Part shown: in pieces, positions 13,101-25,230 of the stretch
Layout: the number at the start of each line of letters is the position of its first letter
How positions within the stretch are numbered: the first letter of the stretch is position 1
Origin: Crotophaga sulcirostris
Taxonomy: Eukaryota > Chordata > Aves > Cuculiformes > Crotophagidae
Assembly (NCBI GenBank): GCA_013397455.1
Contig: VYZB01000275.1
Coordinates: 1,042,781-1,106,780, forward strand
DNA length: 64,000 bases
Direction: 5' to 3'
Position numbers and translations under genes: made by a program
The notes under the pieces: generated by a model
Seen by the model: the letters and a program-made list of their open reading frames with translations, nothing else
Told to the model about the DNA's origin: nothing
The model's database searches: none

Positions 13101-14025
13101 ACCTACACAGTGGTGCTTTATTTAAGCTTTGACAATTGCAGCCCTTAAAACCAAATATATATTTTTTTTAAGTGGAAAGCAAGGTGCTGATGTCCTGTTG
13201 TGGTTGCAGTAGAATTTTCCATATAAATGATAGATGTTCAAGTCTGGGTTTATGCTGCCAAATCAAATCACAGTAGCTGAAGACATGAGCCTACGTTTAG
13301 ATGGAAGGAGGGTTTGCCTTGGTATTTTTGTCTCACACCACCTTTTATAACCATAAAAGCTCTTATACAGAAGGATGTGAGTTTACATATTGATTTCTTT
13401 TTAATGAAGGTGATATTAATATATATGTTTGGCAAAAGGGTAAGTGTACCTTCCCTATACGTGGAATCAGTTGCACTATCCAAGGGGGGAGGGCAAACAA
13501 AAGCATTCTGTTCTGCTTGGCACTTCTGACTTCCAAAACCTGTTCTTGAATGACACTCCCTGATATGTGGTGTAAGAGTTGACTTCCAGTGAAATACAGT
13601 TGCAGCAATCTAAGGATGCTTAATTTGGAAATGAAACTAGGTCTTAGCTTTTCTTAAAGCAATTTGTCTTGTTCCATTGACTGAATAGGCACAGACTGAC
13701 TTCTCAAAGCCAATCCTTTTTCAGTGCTTCACTCTGGTAATTGTAGTGTATATCTGTTCTCATCTGTGAGTAACTGCTTTAGTTTCTAGGTGTGAATGAC
13801 ATGTTAGGACAATAGCATCACTTCTGAAAGTCATACCAGAAGGCGCTGGTTGTACCTGCGGTGAACTGTGCTGCCTGGAACTGCAGTGGTAATAAGCTCT
13901 GTCAGTGCCTTCAATTTGTTGATACAACTTCAGTCCTGGACCTTCTGTATCTGAATTTGTCTTACCAAGTGATAGACTTAAGCATATGGATTCTTGTTAC
14001 TCTCAGTGGAACACAGTGGGGTTAC

Positions 14026-14062
<37 letters not shown>

Positions 14063-17000
14063 GCTTTTGGTTCAGGCAGATCCTCAATTAATGCCACAGT
14101 TCATCACCACAGTTTTTGGGGCAGTGGTGACCTCCAGAACTTGATCAAGTGACTGTTTCTTTTGGTCACTAATCAAGTGGCTTAAATTGGCAAATGGCCA
14201 TGATTCTAAAAAGATGTCTTGCTTATTCCATTTGCTAACAAGCTTCCTCTGGCTCTAACAAGACTTGATACCCAGTCACTGAAAGTGATTTGTCACTACC
14301 AGACACCTTGTGTAGTGCAGGTGATATTTTGAACACTGGTTATATAGACAAGAAAAGCAAATATCCTGTGAGTAGTCTGAGGTGGCTCAGTATCTTATTT
14401 TGTACACCCAGCCATTTAGCTCAGGGTTGACCTGGTTATTTTGTAGTTATGATGTCTCTTGGAGACTAAAAGTAGTTGCTATGACCTTTATCCTTTTTGT
14501 GTCAGCAGAGATAATTCAAATGCAACAGACCTGGTTTCTAAGTGCACTGAGTTACTACGTCTTTGACCCAGCCTCTCTGAAAAGGTCTTGAGTTACTGGA
14601 AGACAACGGATTGTGTGTCTGTTAGGCCACTGCCACATTTTTTTCTCACAATTTGAGTGTGCAGAATCCTGTGATGCTGAGATGCACTTCAGGTACGTTG
14701 AAGGGAAAGTCCTGAGAAAGATTCCTCTCCTAGAATTAAGGTGTGTTTTGCCCTTGATACTGATACTCTTCAGGCTTTATTGTACTACAAGGTCTTTTGC
14801 TATGTCCAAGTACTTTGCCAAATGACAATACAGAAAAAAAATGAGAAGTATTTTTGACTGTTTGTTACTTTCTATGGATACAGCTGTCTTTGGACAGGTA
14901 GAAGCATTCCTTAAAGGGTGTGGTGAGAGCTATGCTGTGTTTCATCCACTTGAAACTGATAGTAGCATACCTTGAAAGCAATATGCCTTAGAAAAATAAA
15001 AGTCATTGTGCCTACCATCAGGGCAAGAAGTAGAGAGAAAGAGGGGCTTGAGGACTGCTTGCCTTGGACCATGAGTATAGAACTCAGATAAAGACCCTGA
15101 CTTCTAGCAAGGAATGACCTTGCTGTAAAATGTGCTAGTGAGAATGTATCTAGAGCACAAATTGCCTTCAGGATCTCGCAACTGCATTGTTCCTCTTCGA
15201 AGTGGGATCTGGTAGATACAGATGATTCCAGCAAGTGAGCAGATGTAATCTTTAACCCTCACTGATAGGCATTCCTGAACTTCCAGTGTGGTTTCTTTGT
15301 ACTCCGCTACTTACTTTTTCAAGGAGTACTTGGATTAGAGTTTCTGTAATGTGAAAGTCAGTTTTAACTGGTCTCACCTTCAGTGCACATAATGGTCAAC
15401 ATTTTATCTATAAAAAATACCTACGGGGCTGCATCTGCCTGCCACCCATTCTTCACTGTTTTAAAACATAACGTGCTCCATTCCTCCAGCCTTCCTGTCC
15501 ACATGAACTCTCAGCACTCCTCGCTTTGTTCTGGACCCTGTCCAGCTTGGCTGTGTCCTTTCCAGAGTTCAGTGACTGAATCTGAACTCTGCTCTGAATG
15601 AGGATGCGCTCTTATTTCATCACCCTGGTTAATATATCCCAGAATGACATTCACATACATGAACAGCACTCTTTCCTCTTTACAACACTTAAACTGACCT
15701 GCAACTACTTTTGTGTAAGTGGCAATACAAGATATTGTTCCTCACTGTATATTCATGTATCTTTCAACTGAATTTCAGCTTGTAGAGCTGCAGCACACTT
15801 AAATGTTTTGTGAAGGTCTCATTCTGTCCTACCTACTTCTTGCAGTAACATCTTCCAGCATAAGGGCACGAACAGATACAACTGTTATTAGAAAAGTGTC
15901 AGATAATAGAGATGTAGGGATGAATCTATTCAGAACTTGTCTTGTTTCATTATTCAGTTGAAGGTACATCATGCTCCTTCTCAAAAATAAGTCTCCCCTG
16001 CCCCCCCAAGTTACATAGGTACCTTGTAGTAACCTCATCTGGGCATAGTTTCCTTAGTCATCTCTGAGTGTATTTTTGGAGGGCCACATAATAAAGCTGT
16101 CAAATAGAGGCTTATCATACCTCGTGGTTGTGCCTGTTGGGCAAATCAGTAGCTCAGGAGAAAAAGATTGATGTGAAATTATTTGATTTCTGTAGTGTTT
16201 TATGGCTTTTGCCTGAAACGTCTCCCAAATTTTTTCAATGTTGTTTTAACACAGAAAGTAAAGGGAAGAAGAAACTTCAAGCTGATCAGCCTAACTTTAA
16301 TAAAGAAAGAGATATCTTCAGAGTTTTAAGTAGGTCTTGCATTGTTTTAGCTTGCTTTTTTTAGAAGTAGATTAGGAGTAATTTAATCAGTTTATAACTT
16401 CAGTTCTACCTAGCTTTACTTTGTAAATACTTCTGGATCATTTGTTTATTCACTTGTGACTCGTTGATTATATGCTTTGCTAACTATTATGAAGCACACA
16501 GGTACAATTATGTTAATAAACTGAAGAAAACAATATTCAATATTGAAAATGAAATGGTATTATCAAAATCATCAGATAGTGGGTTGTAAAGGAAATACTT
16601 TTTGACACAGCACACAATTAAACTATGGAGCTCATTGCCACAGAATGCTGTGTATGCCAACCATTTAAATGGGCTTAAACAATAAGATGAATTCATGCTA
16701 GAAAAGCTTATTAAAGGCTATTAAATATGCAGATGCAACTGGGAAGTCCTTAAGCCATGTATTGCTTGAAATTGGAAGAATGTAGGGAAGAAAAATATAA
16801 AACCATCCAATTTACAGCAATACTCTTCCCCCAGCCCCGATGCCCTCTCCTGTGCATTTCTGGTGGCTAAAGACAGGCTTACTGAGCTAAGTGCCCTTTT
16901 GGGTCTGATCCTGTGTGGCAGTTCTTGTTCTTTCTGTAATTCACTTGCCTTCAACTGAAGCAATGCGGCAGTACGATCCATTCTGTTTTCCTTTTCTGTA

Positions 17001-20000
17001 AATCTAATCAGAGGTACTTGGCTTTCTTCTGCACTGAAGCTTTTGTCCTTGTTCTGGCACTGTTCCTGCATGCAGGGCTTTCTTTTTACCCCTTTTTCTT
17101 TTTGCCAGTAGAACTGCCTGCCTTGTTATTAGCAGGCTGAGGCCAAAGCTACATCAGACTCTTCCTCCTATGTATTAGAATAGTTTTGCTCCCTTTGTGT
17201 TTTTTTTTGAGAAGCATCAAGTCTCTTCTCTCCTACAGAGCTGTGCCTATTAATTCTTTGGCACTGTCAAGTGATCGATGATGAATGAGTTGAATCTGCT
17301 GTTCCCATGGTATTTTGCTAATTGAAGTGTTAATGTTTGACATCAGTAGTACCATTCAGTTCTCTAGCAGTTTTCAGAAGAGTTATACATATATATATTT
17401 TTAACCACTGCAGCTGTCTTGGGATTTCCCCTGCTGTTCTGTCAAAGCTGTGCTGCTCTTAGGATTCTAAGTCTGGATGTGATGTTAAGAATTTATTCTG
17501 ATGCATGTGAAAAATTGTGGACCTCTGGTATTAATTAATTGTTTCAGGCAGGTGGCAAAGGGACCTCTTCTATTAAACAGATTCTATTTGTCTTTTCTTT
17601 TATCTTTTTTCTTGTTTTTTTCTTTCTCCCTTTTACAAGACCTTCATAACAGACTTTCCTATTTGGTGTAAGCAGGAAATGTTTGGCTGCACAGGGATCT
17701 AAAATATTAATGCCAGCTGAGCATACTCAGCTATTTCAGCTGTTTGCATCCCAAATTTCTTCTGTCCAAGCAGTCTTTTTAATCCTCAACTAAGGCACAA
17801 TTTTCAAGTTTCAAATTTAGGCTGTCTTTTGACAGTAGCTTTAAAGTCAGTAGTGTTAGGTGTATGTCAGATTTAGTTTTGGGAGGTGGGTTTGTGTTTT
17901 AAAAGTAGGGAGTTGGTGGGAATAACTTGAGTAGCTGAAAAGGCTCTGCCTTATTAAATACCCAGATTCTTCAAGGAGAAGAGAGACCTGAAAAAAACAG
18001 CCCAAAAAGAATATGAACCGTTCCAGTACTCAGAGTTACGTGGAGAACGAATTTATTACAAATAGACTTGGTAATCCAAGTTAAACCTGGCACCAGCTGA
18101 CTACAACAAAATTTTTCCCATCTTTCTGAAAGCTTTACTATTATGTAAGTAGTGCAAGTGGGTGTTTCATAGCACAGCACTGTTCTCGCACCGGTGGTAA
18201 TGCAAGTCACTGCTGGCTTTAACATCACCAGGCTCCTTTGGTTTGACCAACTCCAGTAGTTTTATTTTTACAGTGCTTGTGTGTCTGAAATGGATTTATT
18301 TCCTTGTCTCTCAAACTGAAACATGCCTTGCCCGAGGGAGTTTCTAGCCAGGCTGGATGCCTTGCATCTCAGGATGGAGACCTGCCATAATGCTGCTGTC
18401 TTTTTCTCTTTTCTTTTTTTTTTTTTTTTTTAACATGAGGAAATGTGACACTGGTCACCTTGAAGGAAAACTGCGTGAGGAAAGAGATCAAAGTGCTAAC
18501 TGAGATGAGGTTGGCCTTTCAAATCTAGGTATGCCATTTACTACAAGTGCATTTGCACAGGGACAGTTAGTCATTCAGGTCCTTCACCTAACGGGAAGCT
18601 GCTCACTTCAGCAGGATCCCTGGGGGATGGCAAGTCAGGCAAAGCTCTGCTGACCAATCCTCCTGCAAATCTTGCCTGGCATGGAAAAGCACTCAGTCTT
18701 GCAGCACAGAACGGATGGAAGGAAAGGCTTCTGAAAATTTTTGCTTCAGTTCACATGCTGTTTCACACAGCTCTCGATCAAATGAGTTAAGCTCATGTGG
18801 AAGTAGTTGTTCTTTTAAATGAACAAAATGTGGTGTGGTCATTTCTGTACTACAGCACAGTCTGGATCTGCTGCCACTATGAACTTTTTAAATGCAATTC
18901 CTTTTTTTTTTTCCCTTTGCCTGCGGAAGTCTGGCGCTTGCAATGAGCTCACCCACAGCAAAAGCTTCTTGGAGTCCTGTTCAGTTCCAGCTAAGGGCTA
19001 CCTAACAACAGCTCCTTTCCTGTCATTCTCTCCCCTACCAGACATAGCAGCTGCATGAGTATTCGGGTGGGGAAGGAAGGAGATTGCAACATTCATTAAG
19101 AAAAAAATAGAAGGTTTGTCTGTCTCTCACTTTTCAAGTGAAGCTGTAAAACTTTCCTTGGCCTTTGAAAACTGAGTTTTGCCATGTGGTGGGTGCGAGC
19201 TCTGGAGTACGTCAGCCTTTGAAGTTAGTGCTTTAAATAGGCAATTGCAAATGACAACCAAACTTAAGCTTTTGTAGCAGTTCTGCTGCAAGCTGGAATA
19301 AGTTACTTACTCTGAGAGTGCAGTGTCAATGGTAAGACTAAGTTACAAATACCCACACCTCCGTACTTCTTTCCCAGTCATCAAACCATATTCACCATGA
19401 CGACAGGAAATCTGAATCTCTAGAAATGTAGTTGCAGCATGAGCCTCTTGTTGAAACCAACTTTGGTTTTCCTTGCTGAGACTGCAGTCATCTGTTTTAA
19501 CAGAACTCTGTGCTAGCTGTGACCGTGACTCTGTGTTCATGTGATTGCAGCCACAGATAAGCAAACCAGTCCTGAGGTGCCTAAAGAGCACTGAGGTGCT
19601 GAGAGGCTACCTGTCTTCTGTATTTCAGTTATTTATTTACAGGGAAAACGTCCTACAGGCCACACAGGAGAAGGCAACTGGGAGTTCTAAAGCATTTATT
19701 TTCTCATGTGTAGAATTTTGAGTGCTTAGAGGCTACCTACCACTTGGTACAATGCAGCACTTCATGGTTCTTAAGCCACAGGCATTATTATAGGCCCCTG
19801 GGGAGGGGGGTCTTCATCAGGGAGTGCAGGGGTAGGATGAGGAGTTTTAAGCTGAAGGAGTGGAGATATAGATTAGATATTAGGAAGAAATTTTTTACTG
19901 TGAGGTGGTGAGGCACTGGCACAGGTTGGCCAGAGAAACAGACGCTGCCCCATCCCTGGAGGTGTTCAAGACCAGGCTGGTTGAGGCTTTAAGCAACCTG

Positions 20001-23000
20001 ATCCAATAGGTGTCCTGCCCATGGAAGGGTGTTGGAACTGGATATCTTGAAGGTCCCTTCCAACCCAAACCATTCTGTGATTCTGTGATTTGTGTACAGA
20101 GTTATATTGCTCTTATTTTTAATGCCTAAAGACTTTCGCAAGGAGTTAACAGGTAGAGCTGCACAGAGGTTTTTCTATCCCAGTGCAATGTAAGATGATC
20201 TGAACAGGCACAGTGAGTTTGAAGCAAGTTGTTCTGCCCTAGCAAGAACATGCCTAGCTCTTGGATATTTGCACTGCATACCTTCATGTATTTACCCAAA
20301 CTCCTCCAGCCCTCCATTGAGAGGTAGCCTTGTTACCTGCATGCACAACCAGAGGTCCTTGGAGAGGCAAGGAGCAGAGGTGAGAAAGGAAACGGTCTTG
20401 TATTGCTTTGCTGATGCCTTCTTGTTACGTTTCTGGTGGCAAAGTTTCCAGTATATGCACAGTGGGACAGAAATTCAATCCAGAAGGGAAAACTTCACTT
20501 ACTTTTCAACAGTACTAAGTTACGTTCCAGAACAGCTCTCTTGGGAAAGGTCTTTCCTGTACCCATTGTATTAATGTAGTGCCTTTCCTAATCGTTCTTT
20601 GTCATCTCCAAGGTTCTGGAAAAGTGAGTGTTTCCCAGGGTGTAGGTGGAGGGTAAAGAGTTTGTGCATTGCTGCCTAGCTTCTCATAGTAAAATTATGT
20701 TAATCAAGTTAATCAAGAGCAGTGACTCATAGAAAATGAAGACTGGATAAACCAAGGGATTATTTGTCATTTCTGTGGTCTTATAGGATTGTTTCCTGCT
20801 GGAGAAAGTACCCTGAGGCACTATACTGCTAAGGAATACATCTTCATATTTATTCTAAATTTTTCCTTTTTGTAACCCAAAGGCAAGATCTTCAGAAACT
20901 CTCTCCCTCCTTGTTGTTACTTCTTTGTAATATACTACTTAACTCTGGATAACTTGGAAATTGCAGTGGTGGAGCCAGATTTCAGTTCCAGCTCTGCCTC
21001 TAGAAGCTAAGGCCCTCTTTGGCCTAGAGCAAAAAAGGAATCAACTCGTTTTTTGGACTGACCATGAATGCACCTTTTCCCTCCCACGCTGCTCCCCAAG
21101 TCTTGTCTCTGAACCTGACACAGCAACTGAAACAGCTTAGTCCGGTTTGGAGCCTGAAGAAGCTATTTTAATCCTTGTAAAGGCACTGGAAGGGGGGAGG
21201 GGGGTGGGTTTGCCTTGGCTTTTTTATCTCCTGTTATGATCTTTTAGCAATTTGTTCTGTCCCACTCTAGTTCAGCAGATAAGTGTCTGTTTAGGGATAG
21301 GGACTTTAAAAGATGAAATACCAGTTGCTGTTCTTTAGTCAAAACCAATGCACTGTAAACTGCTGGCCTTTTTTTTTTTTTACCCTCTTTGGGAAGGGGT
21401 GAAACAGCAAGCTGGAGATGCTCCTGGTGTTACTGCTTGTTTCATCCTGCCCCTTTCTGCCTTTGAAAGGGGGTGCTGTGTTTGCTATCTGAGTATTTAC
21501 CTGTTCTCACCTGTAGGGTGTTAATCTTTCCAGTTTTTTTTCCTTTTTTTCCCCATAGGATGATGAAAGTCTGAAATACTTAACTCACGAAGAGCAAGAT
21601 GTTCTCATGTTCTTTGAGGAAACCATAGATGCCTTAGAAGATGACTTGGAGGAGCCAGTCCTCCGTGACAGTGGCATCCACTGCCAGTCTCCGAGGTCAA
21701 CAGAAGAAAATGTGTCCAGTCATTCAGAGACTGAAGATATCATCGACTTAGTGCAGTCAACACCTGAGAGCAGTGACCATGAAGGCCCTCCTAGCAGAGA
21801 TGCTGAACCAGGTAGTAATATTTCTTGAAAGCATGCTTGCTTTTTTCCCTTTTACCTAGCCCTGACACATTCCAGTTCTCATTACAAACAACTAAAGAAA
21901 TTCTGTATCTGTCTTGCTACTTCAAGATGAATCTGTTACGCTTCAGGAGCTCGAAGACTGATTTTAATTTGACTTAAGCTTTCTCAAATTCTTGCTGCCA
22001 CTGTAGCTCTTTCTCATGGAGGTCATGCATGTGATTAAGTTGTTGAACTGCTGCCTCAGTCCTCTGCCTGCTGACTGAGTTGTAACAGATCTGAGTAGTG
22101 TGCAGAGTCATCTCAGTAAGGCAGACTCGTGCTCATCAATGTGTTCATGCTCTGCTTCTCTCCAACACCTCTTAAGACTTTCTCTAAGAGTTTTACATTA
22201 GCAGATGGTTTGCAGTGTGATTTTGTCTGGGACTGAAAGGCATATGCTCCTGTCAGTAAGTTTGTGATGAGATAGTGTATGGTATGTTGTTCTCTTCACT
22301 CTGTAGAGTTTGCTCTCTCAGTTTTTGGAGAACGGCTTTATCAACTAATATGTAACAGTGTGATGTGTCCTGTCATGACTGTTATAATAAAAAAAAAATT
22401 GCTAACCTCTTGTAGGAAAAGCAGCCATTGAAACACAGAAAAGGTAACACAGATTGTGAATGAATGGCAGAAAAAGGGCTTCAAGTAAAGGCACTGTAAA
22501 TACAGTGATCTGAACTATACCATCACCTACAAGATGCCAGTGCTAGAGTTCAGGTATAGTTTCTTCTGGTAACGTGGGCTGAGTTTGAATGAGAAAGTTT
22601 GGAGCAGGAGAATACTGATGCTTGCTCACTGTAGGTGAGGGAAAGCCTTGTATTCTGCTCTGTTTAGGACTTAATGAGATTATTGCTGTTTTGTCTTTTA
22701 AGTGTTGGATGCTACACAGAGACCTGAGAGCCCTAAGCCAGCTGTACCTGCTGATGTTCCCCCACATCCCCCTGTACCACCACCATCGATGTGTGAGACG
22801 CTTCCTCTTCCTCCTCCACCCCCTCCTCCAGTGCAGCATCCAAAATTGCTTCGCTCTATCCCCACTCCACTCATCATGGCCCAGAAGATGTCTGAGCAGC
22901 AGATGGAGAGCAAGGTGCGCTTCCCCAGTGCCCTCAAGGAAGGGAATTCAGACAGGAAGAAAACCCCAGTAGCCAATGGTGATTTTGTGGCTCCGAAGCA

Positions 23001-23691
23001 CCCTTCCACACCTGCACCCAAGCTGCACCGGTTCCCGAGCAACATCAACATAACAAATGTCAGTGGCAAAGAATTCAATGAGACTATTTCCAAAGCAGCA
23101 GTTAACGTCCAGGAACGGAGAGCCCAGGTGCTGGCCAACATCAATGGAGGAGCTCTTCTGGCAGCTGAGCTGGAGGAAAAGCTGCATAAAAATGATTTCT
23201 TGTCACGTAACAGAAGTTCTTCCTTAAGGGATCTCTCCTCTGAGCAAACACGCTACGAGGCCCTGACAAAACTTGGCCTAGTGAAGGGGAAGCCAGCTCA
23301 GGACCAAGTGGATCATGCCCCAAGCACTCAGCAGCCTGATGTGCAGCCCAAACAGGCAGATGCTGTTCCCAATGGATATCAAAACATCCACGAGATTCTA
23401 AAAAGCGAACCCAGCCCTTTCCTTCCTACGAGTAAAACTGTAACAATCAAACCAGAGGTAGCTCTTGCTGCTAACAAGGTCAGCAGTGCACAGCAGAACA
23501 CAGCAAAAAGTTGTAATGATTATAAACAACCTAGTCTAAACCTGGATATGAGGAGGAGGTCAGGTTCACTGCCTAGACCTTCAGGATTTCGATCCCAAGG
23601 GATAACGGTAAAGTTTTCTGGCCGTGGCTCAACAGAAGAAGCCAGGAGAGAGGCACTTCGGAAACTGGGACTGCTGAAAGAGACTGCGTAG
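9988..23691 (+). CDS. PROSER2: PROSER2, proline and serine rich protein 2 (three coding exons)
   Basis: This is the joined coding sequence of exons 9988-10173, 21559-21811 and 22703-23691: 1428 nt, 475 residues plus stop. The junctions are phase 0 (Leu62 then Asp63) and phase 1 (G plus TG giving Val147), with GT/AG at every splice site. In order, the protein has a Ser/Glu-rich N-terminus, an acidic helical block (residues 63-97, core YLTHEEQDVLMFFEETIDAL), a Ser-rich acidic stretch, a Pro-rich region (154-189, ending in seven prolines) and a basic C-terminus containing ITVKFSGRGSTEEARREAL. I recognise the block and the C-terminus as features of the SARG/PROSER2 family. The length is close to human PROSER2 (about 435 aa), and the convergent UPF2 neighbour supports PROSER2 over its paralogue C1orf116. 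Function is not well established. No signal peptide or membrane segment is visible, so it is probably intracellular. The main doubt is the start codon (Met1 or Met18). Confidence 0.9.
14026..14062. repeat. (ATT)n microsatellite
   Basis: This is an uninterrupted trinucleotide run of about 12 copies inside the PROSER2 intron. It is likely polymorphic in length. Confidence 0.95.
19793..20091 (+). mobile_element. CR1 LINE 3' fragment
   Basis: CR1 3' end in plus orientation: GGGAGTGCAGGGGTAGGATGAG, GATTAGATATTAGGAAGAAA, GGAGGTGTTCAAGACCAGGC, and the terminal CATTCTGTGATTCTGTGATT. It is 5'-truncated inside the PROSER2 intron. Confidence 0.92.
21559..21811 (+). CDS. PROSER2: PROSER2 second coding exon (conserved acidic block)
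   Basis: The acceptor is a long T/C tract ending CCCCATAG at 21558, and the donor is CCAG|GTAGTA at 21811/21812. The exon is 253 nt (84 codons plus one base) and encodes residues 63-146. It begins DDESLKYLTHEEQDVLMFFE, the most recognisable part of the family. The rest is rich in Ser, Glu and Asp (DSGIHCQSPRSTEENVSSHS), as in a disordered, phosphorylatable segment. Because 253 is not a multiple of three, skipping the exon would shift the frame. Confidence 0.9.
21812..22702 (+). other. PROSER2: PROSER2 last intron
   Basis: This 891-nt intron runs from GTAGTAAT to TTTTAAG. It has no recognisable repeat or coding content. Confidence 0.85.
22703..23691 (+). CDS. PROSER2: PROSER2 last coding exon (Pro-rich region and C-terminus)
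   Basis: The acceptor is TTGTCTTTTAAG at 22702. The first two bases (TG) complete a Val codon begun in the previous exon. The frame is open for 989 nt to TAG at 23689-23691. It encodes a Pro-rich tract with VPPPSMCETLPLPPPPPPP, which looks like an SH3, WW or EVH1 ligand by composition. A basic region with several SxP/TP sites follows, then two related motifs, EALTKLGLVK (about residues 332-341) and EALRKLGLLK (463-472, at the very C-terminus). The antisense open frame at 22698-23144 is a shadow of the proline and glycine codons. Confidence 0.92.
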
Positions 23692-25230
23692 TTTGAATGG
23701 GGATTTTGGCAGTGGGGGGGAAGTCACAGCATGGCTTTGTGCTCGACTGATCCCAACTGGGGATTGGGATCAAACAGATTGGAATAAGAAGGGGAAAGTT
23801 CTGTGCTTCAGGCAAGCTAAGGAGGTACTGGATACGGTGGAATGACCATGCGTGTTTATCCCAGGAGGACTGGCACCACATATGGTCACGTACAGCCATG
23901 GGCTTCAGCTCTCCTTCCTACACAGATGCTCATCTTCTGCTCTTTGTGACTAAGAGGAATTTTATTTAAGTAATGCTGGATTATAGCGGACAGCGTCTCA
24001 TTAATGAAGTGTACAGTGCAGTATTGTTGTACATAGCAAACTGAATGGTGACTCTTCCTTTTGCTCTTTCTGAAGCCAAAAATGAGAGCTCCGTTTGTCT
24101 TGCCCACATGTGTTTGTCTGTTCCTGGGAGCTTGAGATAATGTCAAAACAGAAATTTCTGGACCAGCGTGACACACTTCCATGACTTTTTGTTGGCTGTA
24201 TTATCTGGCTTGGCTTCATTCCCTACCAGTGGTGGAGTCTTCTGCTTCCTTGCTCTGCCCCCACTCCACTCAAGACTGCACAAAGGGTGGTTTCTGGTTT
24301 GACCTTCTCGACAGCACGGCCCAAGCTTTGGGTGGGTGACTGCATCACTCTGCTGCTTCACTGGGAAGTCCTGCCTGTCTTCCCAGCCACCTGCTCCTTG
24401 GTCACGCTCTAGCAACCTACGTGTGCAGTGAAAGGCACCAGATGAAGCCTCAAGGATATGCACCATGCGCCGGTTTTCGCACTGAGAGCCAAAGAGTCTC
24501 CTGACAATCTGTGACCCCGACTGTTCTGTACCAGTGATGATCTGATAGCAGAGAAGCCATAGGAACAAGTTCATTTAGTACCAAATGAGAGAACCTTATG
24601 TCAAAAGTCTGGTCTTTTACATTAGGGTTCCCATGAAGAAACTGTTACTTTTTGAACAATAGCTGTACTACACTGAATAGTCGTAAGTTCTGTTACTTCT
24701 AAAAACTGGCATTTAATCATCCTGTAGTTTGACAGTCCTAATAATCCTCTGTTCACAGCCTTATTTGATTCTGCCCTGCCAATGCACAACAGAAGTTACA
24801 GCCAAAATTCTTACAGGCTAAGTAGAGTTACAGAAGAGAGCTGTATGTAAGAGCACGTCGCTCCTGAATGGTTCAAGTTGGTGTGTTTTGCCTTTGTTCA
24901 ATAGACCTGCTTTTAAAGATGGTCCCAAAATATATTTGTGATATGATCTTTTTTTTTTATATGGGAAAGCTACTCTTCCACATTAAAATTCCCTTCCCTT
25001 TTTTGTATGCCTGAAAATGTCCAGAATAGCCATTTTAAAATCAAATGCCAAACTCTAGACACTCTAAATTTCTCGTTGTTATTCCTGCATGTTTAAGACT
25101 TCTGTGTGTTATTTTCTTTCTAAAGGGAAAAAAAACAAACCTCACTTATTCTCTGCACTTTCAAAAACCTCAAGCAACCCCCTCTTTTTCCTAAGTAGCT
25201 GAGTAATAAACCTTGGAGAAGAGGAGGGGA
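23692..25230 (+). other. PROSER2: Probable PROSER2 3' UTR
   Basis: This is the sequence after the PROSER2 stop, with no supportable coding frame. Candidate poly(A) signals are ATTAAA at 24982-24987 and AATAAA at 25205-25210. Another AATAAA at 26082-26087 would give a longer UTR. The true end cannot be fixed without transcript data; I chose the first canonical AATAAA. Confidence 0.4.

Larger units (their letters stand above)
10174..21558 (+). other. PROSER2: PROSER2 intron between coding exons 1 and 2
   Basis: This 11.4 kb intron runs from GTAAGTG to CCCCATAG. It contains one CR1 fragment (19793-20091), an (ATT)n microsatellite at 14026-14062, a T18 tract at 18414-18431, and otherwise unique AT-rich DNA. 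I see no additional exon with supportable coding content. Confidence 0.8.

Noticed and set aside
22698..23144. A 148-codon minus-strand frame rich in glycine
   Set aside because: It is the antisense shadow of the PROSER2 proline-rich exon.
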